Below, one piece after another: positions 8,149 to 16,186 of a stretch of DNA of 64,000 nt. How positions within the stretch are numbered: the stretch's first letter is position 1; the number at the start of each line of letters is the position of its first letter. The translations under genes were made by a program, and so were the position numbers. Origin of the DNA: Mycobacterium sp. MBM (lineage in GTDB: Bacteria; Actinomycetota; Actinomycetes; Mycobacteriales; Mycobacteriaceae); NCBI GenBank assembly GCA_021648845.1, contig JAKJHY010000026.1:1-64000 (forward strand), in the 5' to 3' direction. Below the pieces are notes generated by a model that worked only from the letters and a program-made list of their open reading frames with translations, had not been told where the DNA came from and did not search any database.

Positions 8149-8925
8149 ATGTCTGACGCCGGCGCGGTGGCCCCACCGATGGAAATGCCTGCCCATCCGC
8201 TGGTTGGGCAGTTGTCGGCACTGCACCATTTCCGCGTCTACGCCGATATCGCCGTCGTTGTGGTGGTGCTGGCACTCACCAATCTGGTGGCGCATTTCAC
8301 CACGCCGTGGGCCAACGTCGTGATCGTTCCCGCGGCAGCGGTCGGTCTGGTGGCGCTGGTCCGTTCCCGCGGGCTGGGCTGGTCCGAACTCGGTCTGGGC
8401 CGCGAACAGTGGCGCTCGGGTGCCGGCTATGCCGCCGCCGTGGTCGGGATCGTGCTGGCGGTCATCGCCATCGGTGCGCTGCTGCCCTGGACGCGCCCGA
8501 TGTTCATGAACAACCACTACGCGACGCTGTCGGGCGCGGTGATCGCGTCGATGGTCATCATCCCGCTGCAGACCGTGATACCCGAGGAGCTCGCCTTTCG
8601 GGGCGTGCTGCACGGCGCCCTCGACCGGGCGTGGGGCTTCCGGGGGGTGGCGGCCGCCGGCTCACTGTTGTTCGGCCTCTGGCATATCGCGAGTTCCTTC
8701 GGACTCACCAGCGGCAATGTCGGCTTCTCCCGCATCCTGGGCGGCGGCGTGTTCGGGATGGTTGCCGGTGTCATCGGAGCCGTGATCGCCACCGCCGCCG
8801 CCGGTTTCGTGTTCACCTGGCTGCGCCGCCGCAGCGGCAGCCTAATCGCGCCCATCGCACTGCACTGGTCGCTCAACGGTATGGGCGCGTTGGCGGCCGC
8901 CCTGGTGTGGCACGCGTCGACCTGA
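8149..8925 (+). CDS. CPBP family intramembrane glutamic endopeptidase
   Basis: A 258-residue integral membrane protein with about six to eight hydrophobic helices. The three motifs of the CPBP/Rce1 (Abi) family are present in the C-terminal half: EELAFRG near residue 146 (EExxxR), FGLWHI near 174 (FxxxH) and HWSLN near 245 (HxxxN). These supply the catalytic Glu and His inside the membrane. In bacteria the family processes peptides or protects against self-produced bacteriocins; this copy has no bacteriocin neighbours. The ATG at 8149 is used because of the conserved protein start and a -10 box 8 bases away. The long upstream open frame lies antisense to the CoA-transferase and is not coding. 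It converges on the GlsB-like pair. Confidence 0.85.
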   Translation: MSDAGAVAPPMEMPAHPLVGQLSALHHFRVYADIAVVVVVLALTNLVAHFTTPWANVVIVPAAAVGLVALVRSRGLGWSELGLGREQWRSGAGYAAAVVGIVLAVIAIGALLPWTRPMFMNNHYATLSGAVIASMVIIPLQTVIPEELAFRGVLHGALDRAWGFRGVAAAGSLLFGLWHIASSFGLTSGNVGFSRILGGGVFGMVAGVIGAVIATAAAGFVFTWLRRRSGSLIAPIALHWSLNGMGALAAALVWHAST

Positions 8926-8952
8926 CCGGCCGTCGGCCGACGCGCGCCCGAG

Positions 8953-9249
8953 TCAGGACTTCTTGGTCACCAACCCGACGATCCACAGCAGGATCACCGA
9001 CCCCAGTACCGCGGTGAACAACGTGAACCACCAGCCCCCACCCGCGGTGTCGAGGAAGAAGCTGAGCAGAAAACCACCGACATAGCCGCCGACGACGCCG
9101 ATGAGGATATTGAGCAGAATTCCCGTGTCGATGCTGGGAACCAACTTGCCGGCCAGCCAACCCGCGATCCCCCCGATGACGAGATAGCTCAACCAGGTGA
9201 CTGCGGCCGGTGGCGCCAATGCCAGATAGAGCTGTGCGGCGGTACTCAA
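8953..9249 (-). CDS. GlsB/YeaQ/YmgE family small membrane protein (with TTG start)
   Basis: A 98-residue protein with three hydrophobic helices rich in Gly. It carries the GGIAGWLAGKLV, NILIGVVGGYVGG and VLGSVILLWIVGLVTKK segments of the transglycosylase-associated/GlsB (YeaQ/YmgE) family, which is linked to stress responses but has no proven enzymatic role. It begins at TTG, since no ATG or GTG is available before the first helix, and lies 9 bases after the stop of a homologous gene (9259-9522). The two are probably co-translated and may form hetero-oligomers. M. tuberculosis Rv1861, also next to apa, belongs to the same family as I recall. Confidence 0.75.
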   Translation of the reverse strand: MSTAAQLYLALAPPAAVTWLSYLVIGGIAGWLAGKLVPSIDTGILLNILIGVVGGYVGGFLLSFFLDTAGGGWWFTLFTAVLGSVILLWIVGLVTKKS

Positions 9250-9258
9250 CGGCTCGAC

Positions 9259-9522
9259 CTATTTCTTGGTGGCTGCGGTGTAACCGAGAGTCAACACCGC
9301 CGCAGCGGCGATGCTGATGGCCCACCTGATCCAGTCGATACCGCCCGTGTCGGTGTTCCCCTCGCTGGCTATCAGGCCCCAGACCCAATAACCGATGAGG
9401 GCACCGGCTACACCCAGCACAACCGTAATGAGCCATCCGATCGATTGCTTACCGGGTATGACCAGTCGCGCCAGCACACCGATCACTGCGCCGAAGATGA
9501 TGGTTCCGATGATGGTGCCCAT
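9259..9522 (-). CDS. GlsB/YeaQ/YmgE family small membrane protein
   Basis: An 87-residue membrane protein with three helices and the family motifs IGTIIFGAVIGVLARLVIPG and GVAGALIGYWVWG. The ATG at 9522 is preferred over the 137-residue ORF start because GGGGAGGA lies just upstream and all family similarity begins there. It is the first gene of a pair with the 98-residue paralogue downstream. The C-terminal helix ends in a Lys pair. The cellular role is unknown beyond general envelope-stress association. Bases 9523-9644, between this gene and the apa terminator, contain no recognisable gene. Confidence 0.8.
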   Translation of the reverse strand: MGTIIGTIIFGAVIGVLARLVIPGKQSIGWLITVVLGVAGALIGYWVWGLIASEGNTDTGGIDWIRWAISIAAAAVLTLGYTAATKK

Positions 9523-9640
9523 GAGACGTCCTCCCCGGGCCCGCCACGGCCGGCCGGCCCTCAGTCTCTGGATTACCAGCTCAAGGTAACGATCACGCCG
9601 ACGAAACAGCCACGATCGGCCATCGCCCGGCACGCCGACA

Positions 9641-9700
9641 AAATGTCGCCCTGAGAGCCGCACCGTGCACATATATGCACGGCGGACTGCTCAGGGCGAC
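9641..9700 (-). terminator. Long-stem terminator of apa
   Basis: A nested perfect hairpin lies 18 bases beyond the apa stop. The outer 11-base arms are GTCGCCCTGAG (9645-9655) and CTCAGGGCGAC (9690-9700). The inner 7-base arms CCGTGCA/TGCACGG (9663-9669, 9676-9682) enclose a CATATA loop. On the minus strand the stem is followed by ATTTTG (9644 downward), so it looks like an intrinsic terminator. The stem could also stop readthrough from the opposite direction. Confidence 0.7.
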
Positions 9701-9718
9701 CTTGCGCCGAGGCGACGT

Positions 9719-10711
9719 TTACGCCGGCAGCATCCCGGGGGCACTGTTCGGATCGACCGGCACCGGCACACCGACACCGGGCCGCGGCGGCGGCGCATTC
9801 GGGTCCGGTGGCGGGGCGTTCGGATCCGGCGGAGGCGGCGGGGCGTTCGGGTCCGGCGGCGGAGGAGGCGGCGGCGGACTCCACGGCCGGATGGACTGCG
9901 CCAACGCCACCGCGGCGCCCTTGTCCACCGGATTGTTGGCCGTGCCCAACCACACCACGAACCAGCGTTCCGGTGCCCGCTGCCCGCGTGTGGTCGCGGT
10001 CGGGGCACCCACCACACCGGCCCAGATCTGTCCGGTCGGCTTGCTGGTATCGGTGAACTTCACCTCGTAGTAGGACGCGCTGCCGGTGAGATCACCCGCG
10101 GTCAGCGGCGTGGTCTCCTGGTTGAGCCGGGTCCCGGGGAACGGCATGAAGAACTCGCCCATATCCGAGGCCAACCGCGCGGCCGCCTTGGCGTTATCGG
10201 CCTCCGAGCCGGCGAAGAGCTTCATATCGAGCCGGCCGAGCAGCACGCTGGTGTCGTTCGGCGGCTGCTCGGCGCCGGGCGGCGGGATCTTCGTCAGCAG
10301 CGCCTGGCCGTAGGACAGCTGAGTGGCGTCGGCGACCTTCCAGCCCTCGGGTAGCAGGTAACTGAAACCGCCCGGAGCGTTGTTGACCCGGTTCGGCTCG
10401 GGCGCGGGGGGCGGTGGCGGCGCGTTCGGGTCGACCGGAGGCGCGTTGGGATCGGGCGGCGGGGGCGGCACACCCGGGGGCAGCGGCGCCGGGGGCGCCG
10501 GCGCGGGGGCACCTGGCGGAGGTGGTGGCGGCGGTGCCGGTGTCGGTTCAGCGGGGGCGGGTGCCGGGGAGGGCGGCACCGGCTCCGCGTGCGACACCGC
10601 GACCGGGAGGGCCAAAGCCGCCCCGACGGCCACCGACGCGACGGCCGCAGCGCCCGCGACGCGCTTGGAACGCCGCTTGCGGTGTGAGGAATTCACGTCC
10701 GACAGATCCAT
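9719..10711 (-). CDS. apa: Alanine- and proline-rich secreted protein Apa (ModD/MPT32 homologue)
   Basis: A 330-residue secreted protein. Residues 1-42 form a signal peptide with a twin basic start and the cleavage context VSHAEP. Residues 43-110 and about 280-325 are low-complexity Pro/Ala-rich with DPNAPP repeats. The globular centre carries GGFSYLLPEGW, LDMKLFAG, MPFPGTRLNQE, SASYYEVKF and RWFVVWLGTANNPVDKGAA, all recognisable from M. tuberculosis Apa (Rv1860). That protein is a mannosylated adhesin that binds fibronectin and is found in culture filtrate and at the cell wall. The molybdate transporter genes modABC that precede apa in M. tuberculosis are absent here. The start is probably leaderless. 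A strong terminator follows. Confidence 0.92.
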   Translation of the reverse strand: MDLSDVNSSHRKRRSKRVAGAAAVASVAVGAALALPVAVSHAEPVPPSPAPAPAEPTPAPPPPPPPGAPAPAPPAPLPPGVPPPPPDPNAPPVDPNAPPPPPAPEPNRVNNAPGGFSYLLPEGWKVADATQLSYGQALLTKIPPPGAEQPPNDTSVLLGRLDMKLFAGSEADNAKAAARLASDMGEFFMPFPGTRLNQETTPLTAGDLTGSASYYEVKFTDTSKPTGQIWAGVVGAPTATTRGQRAPERWFVVWLGTANNPVDKGAAVALAQSIRPWSPPPPPPPPDPNAPPPPPDPNAPPPDPNAPPPRPGVGVPVPVDPNSAPGMLPA

Positions 10712-10718
10712 GGTGAAG

Positions 10719-10724
10719 AAACTA
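10719..10724 (-). promoter_or_regulatory. Leaderless -10 element of apa
   Basis: Read on the minus strand, TAGTTT lies 7 bases before the apa ATG, with TTGCGT 16 bases further upstream as a weak -35. There is no Shine-Dalgarno sequence. Confidence 0.45.
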
Positions 10725-11046
10725 CCGTGTTACGGCCGTGACGCAAGTGTGAGTTGCTCATTAAGCAGAAAACTGAGAGGTTGCTGGCACCAAACAAACT
10801 CCACACAGACGACCGCGACTGACTTTGCTGGATTCTGCGCGCACGGCGAGGGCACCGCTGGCGTCCGGGTGTGGCGCCGACGCCGACGGTGCGAGTTCTG
10901 CACCATGTGTCGCGGCGGCCCCGCGATCCGTTACCGATGGCCGACGATCCGGTGCGCCTCGGGCGCGTCAGATTTCCCCCAGCTAGCTACTGTCCAGTAA
11001 CATAAACGCAACTCGCTGGCTTCAGCGCTGAACCCAAGGAGGTCCC
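10725..11046. other. Intergenic region between apa and the SDR gene
   Basis: About 320 bases with no credible gene on either strand. In M. tuberculosis modABC lies here; no remnant is recognisable. Near the right end TAACAT (within 10990-11010) could be a -10 for the SDR gene, and AAGGAGG lies just before its ATG. Nothing else stands out. Confidence 0.4.
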
Positions 11047-11718
11047 ATGGAGTTGCTCGTCACCGGTGGCGATACCGAACTGGGGCGCGTCATCGCGCGG
11101 GGATTCCGCGACGCGGGCAACAACGTGGTGATCGCCGGCGCCCAGCGCGCCGAGCTGGAAGTCGCCGCGAAGGAACTCGACGTGGACTACGTGGTGTTCG
11201 ACAACAACGACCCGGCCAGCCTGGAGGCGGCCCGTGGCGCCTTTCCTCAGCACCTGGACGGGATCGTCAACGTGCCGGCCCCGCGCTGGGACGCCGGCGA
11301 CCCGCGCACGCACACCTTGTCCCAGCGCGCATCGGCGTGGCGACACGCGCTGGACAGCGTGGTGTTGTCCGCGGTCCTGACGGTATCGGTGCTCGGCGAC
11401 CAGCTCAGCTCGGGCGGCTCGATCATCAACGTGATGCCATCCAACCCCACCGAGGGCAGCGCCGAGGCCGCCATCAAGGCGGCGTTGTCGAACTGGACCT
11501 CGGGTCAGGCCGCCCACTTCGGCATCCGTGGCATCACCATCAACCTGGTCGCCGCCGGCCGCAGCGCCGAACCTGGGTATGACGGCATTTCCGGCTCGTC
11601 GCGCAGCGCCGCGGACGAGATCACCCGTCTTGCAATGTTTCTCACGACGTCGGCCGCCCGGCACATCACCGGCGAGACGCTGCATGTCAGTCAGGGCGCG
11701 CTCGCCAACTTCGGCTGA
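11047..11718 (+). CDS. SDR family oxidoreductase (Rv1856c-like)
   Basis: A 223-residue short-chain dehydrogenase-like protein. The N-terminal cofactor motif is altered to VTGGDTELGRVIARGF near residues 5-20, still TGxxxxxG in pattern. The region expected to hold the catalytic Tyr-x-x-x-Lys reads SAEAAIKAAL, so the Tyr is missing although a Lys remains. The C-terminal ITGETLHVSQG end is typical of the family. The missing Tyr makes classical dehydrogenase activity doubtful, and a nucleotide-binding or regulatory role is possible. A strong AAGGAGG ribosome site stands 5 bases before the ATG. It precedes an F420-type oxidoreductase in the same orientation, as in M. tuberculosis. Confidence 0.75.
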   Translation: MELLVTGGDTELGRVIARGFRDAGNNVVIAGAQRAELEVAAKELDVDYVVFDNNDPASLEAARGAFPQHLDGIVNVPAPRWDAGDPRTHTLSQRASAWRHALDSVVLSAVLTVSVLGDQLSSGGSIINVMPSNPTEGSAEAAIKAALSNWTSGQAAHFGIRGITINLVAAGRSAEPGYDGISGSSRSAADEITRLAMFLTTSAARHITGETLHVSQGALANFG

Positions 11719-11786
11719 GATATTCCCGCGTTCGCCCCGAGCTAAAACGGGGTGACCGCTCCGCTTAATTGTGGTTACGTGAGCCC

Positions 11787-12713
11787 ATGGCCATTCGACT
11801 CGGACTCCAGATCCCCAACTTCTCCTACGGCACCGGCGTCTCGGAACTGTTCCCGACCGTCATCGCGCAAGCCCAAGAAGCCGAATCCGCCGGCTTCGAC
11901 TCGGTTTTCCTGATGGACCACTTCTACCAACTGCCCGGTCTCGGCGCTCCCGAAGAGCCGATGCTGGAGGCCTATACCGCCCTGGGCGCACTGGCCAATG
12001 CCACCGAGCGGGTCCAGCTGGGCACCCTGGTCACCGGCAACACCTACCGCAATCCCACGGTGCTGACCAAGGCCATCACCACGCTGGACGTGATCAGCCA
12101 GGGCCGCGCCATCCTCGGCATCGGCACCGGATGGTTCGAGCTCGAGCACGACAGCCTCGGATTCGAGTTCGGCACCTTCACCGACCGCTTCAAGAAGCTG
12201 GACGAGGCCCTGCAGATCATCGTGCCGATGCTCAAAGGTGAGCGCGTCACCTTCGACGGCGCCTACTACAAGACTCAGGAAGCCTTCGCCAATCCCCGTT
12301 TCCGCGACCACATTCCGCTGATGATCGGTGGCAGCGGCGAGAAGAAGACCATCCCGCTGGCGGCACGGCACTTCGACCATCTCAACATCATCGCCGGCTT
12401 CGACGAGCTGCCCCGCAAGCTCGACGTGGTCCGGCAGCGGTGCGAGGAAATCGACCGCGACCCGGCGACCCTGGAAACCAGCATGCTGGTCGTCGCCCTG
12501 ATCGGCGAGCAGTGGAGCGCCGACATGATTCCCGACGATTTCAAGCAGCAGGCGGTATTCGGCACCGCCGAACAGGTGGCCGAACAGGTCAAGGAGAAGG
12601 TTTACGACGTGGGCGTCGACGGTGTGATCCTCAGCCCGGTGACGATGGGCGGCTATGTGCCCGGCGGCGTGACCGCGGTGGCCGAGGCGCTGGCACCGGT
12701 GATCTCGGGGTAA
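11787..12713 (+). CDS. LLM-class F420-dependent oxidoreductase (Rv1855c-like)
   Basis: A 308-residue luciferase-like TIM-barrel protein. The N-terminus RLGLQIPNFSYG and the EAESAGFDSVFLMDHFYQLPG segment near residues 28-48 are typical of the mycobacterial LLM group that uses F420 rather than FMN. Other family landmarks are VQLGTLVTGNTYRNPTVLTK near 79-98, GRAILGIGTGWFELEH near 110-125 and PLMIGGSGEKKT near 175-186. The substrate is unknown. The ATG at 11787 is preferred to the TTG at 11769, because the family always begins at this barrel strand. No Shine-Dalgarno sequence is visible. It precedes ndh and may share its redox context. Confidence 0.85.
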   Translation: MAIRLGLQIPNFSYGTGVSELFPTVIAQAQEAESAGFDSVFLMDHFYQLPGLGAPEEPMLEAYTALGALANATERVQLGTLVTGNTYRNPTVLTKAITTLDVISQGRAILGIGTGWFELEHDSLGFEFGTFTDRFKKLDEALQIIVPMLKGERVTFDGAYYKTQEAFANPRFRDHIPLMIGGSGEKKTIPLAARHFDHLNIIAGFDELPRKLDVVRQRCEEIDRDPATLETSMLVVALIGEQWSADMIPDDFKQQAVFGTAEQVAEQVKEKVYDVGVDGVILSPVTMGGYVPGGVTAVAEALAPVISG

Positions 12714-12816
12714 CCCGGGTGAACTCTGGCCGTCGGTGCGCCATCTCACCGCGCTGGTGGGATGGCCACCGACTACCCTAGGGTTGTATTAACAAAGTAC
12801 TTCGCTAGGAGCGCAG

Positions 12817-14217
12817 ATGAGCCACCCCGGAGCTACGGCATCGGATCGGCACCAGGTAGTGATCGTCGGTTCGGGTTTCGGTGGGCTGAACGCCGCGCAG
12901 GCGCTCAAACGTGCCGACGTCGACGTCAAGTTGATCGCCCGCACCACCCACCACCTGTTCCAACCGCTGCTCTACCAAGTGGCCACCGGCATCATCTCCG
13001 AAGGCGAGATCGCCCCGCCCACCCGGCTGATCCTGCGCAAGCAGGACAACGCCCAGGTGCTGCTCGGCGACGTGACCCACATCAACCTGGAAAAGCAGAC
13101 CGTCGACTCGATCCTGCTCGGGCACACCTACAGCACCCCCTACGACACCCTGATCCTGGCCGCCGGTGCCGGTCAGTCCTACTTCGGCAACGACCACTTC
13201 GCGGAGTGGGCGCCGGGTATGAAGACCATCGATGACGCGCTCGAACTGCGCGGCCGCATCCTCGGCGCCTTCGAGCAGGCCGAACGCTCCAGCGATCCCG
13301 AGCGCCGCAAGAAGCTGCTGACCTTCGTCGTCGTCGGCGCCGGGCCCACCGGTGTCGAGATGGCCGGCCAGATCCAGGAGCTGTCCGACCAGACACTCAA
13401 GGGCAGCTTCCGCCACATCGACCCCACCGAGGCACACGTCATCCTGCTCGACGCCGCGCCGGCGGTATTGCCGCCGATGGGCGAAAAGCTCGGCGCCAAG
13501 GCCAAGGAGCGACTGGAGAAGATGGGCGTCGAAATCCAGCTCAACGCCATGGTGACCGACGTCGACCGCAACGGAATCACCGTCAAGGACAAGGACGGCA
13601 GCCTGCGGCGGATCGAATCGGCCTGCAAGGTGTGGTCGGCCGGTGTGCAGGCCAGCCCGCTGGGTAAGGATCTCGCGGCACAATCCGAGACCGAGATCGA
13701 CCGTGCCGGACGGGTCATCGTGAACCCCGATCTGTCGATCCCCGGTCACCCGAACGTGTTCGTCATCGGCGATATGGCCGCGGTCGAGGGCGTGCCCGGT
13801 ATGGCCCAGGGCGCCATCCAGGGCGGCAAGTATGTCGCCGCGATCCTCAAGAACGAGGCCGCCGCTCGGGCCCACGGGACCAAGCCCAAGCCCCGAGTGC
13901 CGTTCAAGTATTTCGACAAGGGCTCGATGGCCACGGTGTCGAAGTGGAATGCCGTGGCGCAGATCCCGCTCGGCGAGAAGAACAAGATCGAGTTCAGCGG
14001 GTTCTTCGCCTGGCTCGCCTGGTTGGGGCTGCACCTCATCTACCTGGTCGGGTTCAAGACCAAGATCGCCACGTTGCTCTCGTGGGCGGTGACGTTCCTG
14101 AGCCGGCAGCGTGGTCAGCTGACCATCACCGAGCAACAGGCCTACGCGCGAACCCGGATCGAGGAGCTTCAGGAGATCGCGGCCGCGGCACAGGAAGGCG
14201 AGAAGGCGGCCAGTTAG
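12817..14217 (+). CDS. ndh: Type II NADH dehydrogenase (NDH-2)
   Basis: A 466-residue single-subunit NADH:menaquinone oxidoreductase of the membrane inner face; it does not pump protons. The FAD motif VIVGSGFGGLNAA lies near residues 15-27 and the NADH motif VVVGAGPTGVEMAG near 170-183. VFVIGDMAAV near 310 binds the flavin. The C-terminal amphipathic segment FFAWLAWLGLHLIYLVGF anchors the enzyme and helps form the quinone site. Length and sequence match M. tuberculosis Ndh (Rv1854c). AGGAG sits 6 bases before the ATG. The stop codon overlaps the stop of the convergent ureD (TTAG supplies both), so the two transcripts meet head-on. Confidence 0.93.
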   Translation: MSHPGATASDRHQVVIVGSGFGGLNAAQALKRADVDVKLIARTTHHLFQPLLYQVATGIISEGEIAPPTRLILRKQDNAQVLLGDVTHINLEKQTVDSILLGHTYSTPYDTLILAAGAGQSYFGNDHFAEWAPGMKTIDDALELRGRILGAFEQAERSSDPERRKKLLTFVVVGAGPTGVEMAGQIQELSDQTLKGSFRHIDPTEAHVILLDAAPAVLPPMGEKLGAKAKERLEKMGVEIQLNAMVTDVDRNGITVKDKDGSLRRIESACKVWSAGVQASPLGKDLAAQSETEIDRAGRVIVNPDLSIPGHPNVFVIGDMAAVEGVPGMAQGAIQGGKYVAAILKNEAAARAHGTKPKPRVPFKYFDKGSMATVSKWNAVAQIPLGEKNKIEFSGFFAWLAWLGLHLIYLVGFKTKIATLLSWAVTFLSRQRGQLTITEQQAYARTRIEELQEIAAAAQEGEKAAS

Positions 14218-14846
14218 CCGCTCAGTCGCCGGCCCTGCCAGGTCGACAGGCTGCCGCCACCGGCCAACTCCAGGACAGTGCCGGCGCCGTCGAATCCCGT
14301 TTCCGGATAACGCAGTTCGCTGACGCATGCCCTCGGGGCGCCCAATTCGTCATCGGCGACCGATCCGGCACCCAGTTCCACCCGATGACGCAGCAGTGGG
14401 TGGCGGTCCACGTCCGCATGCAGCGCCGAGGTCCAGAACCCATGCTCCTCACCGGTTCTGCCGATCTGCACACTTTCGCGCAGCCGGACCGAGGCTGCCT
14501 CCCCCACCCGCAGCCTGGTGCTGCTGTGGTGACGTGCGCCACCGGCGATGACGGAGGGTTGCGGCGCCAGATCGAGGTCGCCGGCGACCTCGAGCTCCCA
14601 TGAACTATGTGACACCAGGCTTGCCGCCCCTGGCAGCACGACGCTGGCGGCCGCACTGCGAACCCGCAGCCGCGCTCCAGCCTCCACCACGACGCGCACC
14701 GCGATGACATCCCCGCCCAGCGGTGTCGCGGCCGCCGAAAGCAGGTGCACCACATCGGGTTCGGTGTGACGCGCAGCCAGCCCGCCCGTGCACTCGATAT
14801 GTGGGCTCCGCCCGGGACGGGCCACCAACAGGACGTCCGAACGCAT
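14214..14846 (-). CDS. ureD: Urease accessory protein UreD
   Basis: A 210-residue urease accessory protein. UreD (UreH) acts as scaffold for UreF and UreG on apo-urease and provides a tunnel for nickel delivery. The beta-rich sequence shows the family pattern with ARLRVRSAAASVVLPG, SHSSWELEVAGDLDLAPQPSVIAGGARH and a LRESVQIGR segment. The length equals the short actinobacterial form. The ATG follows directly on the ureG stop (TAG then ATG with no gap), so it is the last cistron of ureABCFGD. Its stop overlaps that of ndh on the other strand. Confidence 0.88.
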   Translation of the reverse strand: MRSDVLLVARPGRSPHIECTGGLAARHTEPDVVHLLSAAATPLGGDVIAVRVVVEAGARLRVRSAAASVVLPGAASLVSHSSWELEVAGDLDLAPQPSVIAGGARHHSSTRLRVGEAASVRLRESVQIGRTGEEHGFWTSALHADVDRHPLLRHRVELGAGSVADDELGAPRACVSELRYPETGFDGAGTVLELAGGGSLSTWQGRRLSG

Positions 14847-15527
14847 CTAGGACGTGACCGGAACCTGGAGCTGCTCGTGCACCCACTGCAGCACCGGACC
14901 GGCGGTCGGGTCGTCGGTGAGCGAGATCAGCACGAACGGCCGGTCGCCGCGCACCGTGGTGGAGTCCCGGCGCATCACGTCAAGGTCGGCTCCGACCAGC
15001 GGAGCGAGATCGGTCTTGTTGATCACCAACAGATCCGAGTAGGTCACGCCGGGACCACCCTTGCGCGGCACCTTGTCGCCGCCGGCCACGTCGACCACGA
15101 AGATCTGCACGTCGATCAGGCCGGAGGAAAACGTCGCGGTCAGGTTGTCACCACCGGATTCGACCAGGATCAGGTCCAAGCCGGCGTTGGCGGCGATCAG
15201 GTCGTCGATGGCATCGAGGTTGGCCGTGATGTCGTCGCGGATCGCGGTGTGTGGGCAGCCCCCGGTCTGCACCGCGGCAATCCGCTCGTCGGGCAGCACG
15301 GCATGCCTGCGTAGGAAGTCGGCGTCCTCGGTGGTGTAGATGTCGTTGGTGAGTACCGCCAGCGAGATTTCGTCGCGCAACTGACGACACAGCGCCGCCA
15401 CCAGTGCGGTCTTACCGGAGCCGACCGGGCCGCCCACCCCGATGCGCAGCGGCTCCCCCGGCCGGCGCACCCGCTTGGGCCGCTCGGCATGGCTGTGGGG
15501 CTCGCCGTCGATGAAATGTGGTGGCAT
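14847..15527 (-). CDS. ureG: Urease accessory GTPase UreG
   Basis: A 226-residue SIMIBI-class GTPase that powers nickel insertion into urease. It has the P-loop GGPVGSGKTALV near residues 33-44, the nickel-binding CPH motif in QTGGCPHTAIRDD near 88-100, VESGGDNL near 123-130 and the guanine-specificity NKTD near 172-175. The His-rich N-terminus (PPHFIDGEPHSHAE) is common in actinobacterial UreG and may buffer nickel. The ATG at 15527 is chosen over the longer open frame because family similarity begins here and the earlier residues read through ureF. It lies 29 bases after ureF and abuts ureD. Confidence 0.93.
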   Translation of the reverse strand: MPPHFIDGEPHSHAERPKRVRRPGEPLRIGVGGPVGSGKTALVAALCRQLRDEISLAVLTNDIYTTEDADFLRRHAVLPDERIAAVQTGGCPHTAIRDDITANLDAIDDLIAANAGLDLILVESGGDNLTATFSSGLIDVQIFVVDVAGGDKVPRKGGPGVTYSDLLVINKTDLAPLVGADLDVMRRDSTTVRGDRPFVLISLTDDPTAGPVLQWVHEQLQVPVTS

Positions 15528-15556
15528 ATCGTGACCTTTCGAATCGACTGATCGCT

Positions 15557-16186
15557 TCAGGAGAAGAACAACGGCCGCTCGCGCGCAGCATGCCCTTCGG
15601 CAAGCACGTCGAGCAGCGGATCGGAGAGGTCGGCGATCTCGTTGAGGGCCAGCGCCGCGGTCTGCTCGCACAGCCCGGCCAGTTCGAAGGTCAAGGCCGC
15701 CACATCGGCAGGATCCAATGCGAGCAGCCGCTGCGCGGCCGTGGCCGATCCGGTCATGGTGGTGTACACCACCGACAGCGCGGTGTGCTCGGGGGCCACC
15801 GCACCGGCCACCCCCACCGCCCCGGCGGCCACCGCCAGGTGTGGCTTGGAACCCAAAGCAGCCCAGGCGTGTTCGGGCCACACCCGCTTGGCCAACCGCA
15901 GCAGCCCGCGGCCCTGTGCCCGCGACGCGACTCGGGCCGCCGGGGATGGTGTGCGGGCGTCGGTTTCGGCATCGGCGACATCGATCGGCAGGCTGCCGGT
16001 GTGCACCGCTGCGGCCAGCGACGCACTGACCAGACCCTGGCTGCGGATGCGGCGACACAGGTAGGCACGCAGCGTGGCGACGCCGGTGACCCGTCCGGTG
16101 GTGATCGCCTCTTCGATTCCGCCGGAGTGCACGTGACCGCCGGTGGGCAGCCGGGAATCCGCCAGGGTGAGCAGGGTGGCCAGCAT
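15557..16186 (-). CDS. ureF: Urease accessory protein UreF
   Basis: A 209-residue all-helical accessory protein that works with UreD and UreG and acts as GTPase-activating partner during urease maturation. It has the family start LTLADSRLPTGGHVHSGGIEEAI near residues 6-28 and the conserved C-terminal helices with LNEIADLSDPLLDVLAEGHA. The ATG at 16186 shares one base with the ureC stop (TGATG), indicating coupling; the longer ORF to 16588 only reads through ureC. No ureE is present anywhere in the cluster, as in other mycobacteria, so nickel transfer must rely on UreG and the His-rich ends. Confidence 0.9.
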   Translation of the reverse strand: MLATLLTLADSRLPTGGHVHSGGIEEAITTGRVTGVATLRAYLCRRIRSQGLVSASLAAAVHTGSLPIDVADAETDARTPSPAARVASRAQGRGLLRLAKRVWPEHAWAALGSKPHLAVAAGAVGVAGAVAPEHTALSVVYTTMTGSATAAQRLLALDPADVAALTFELAGLCEQTAALALNEIADLSDPLLDVLAEGHAARERPLFFS

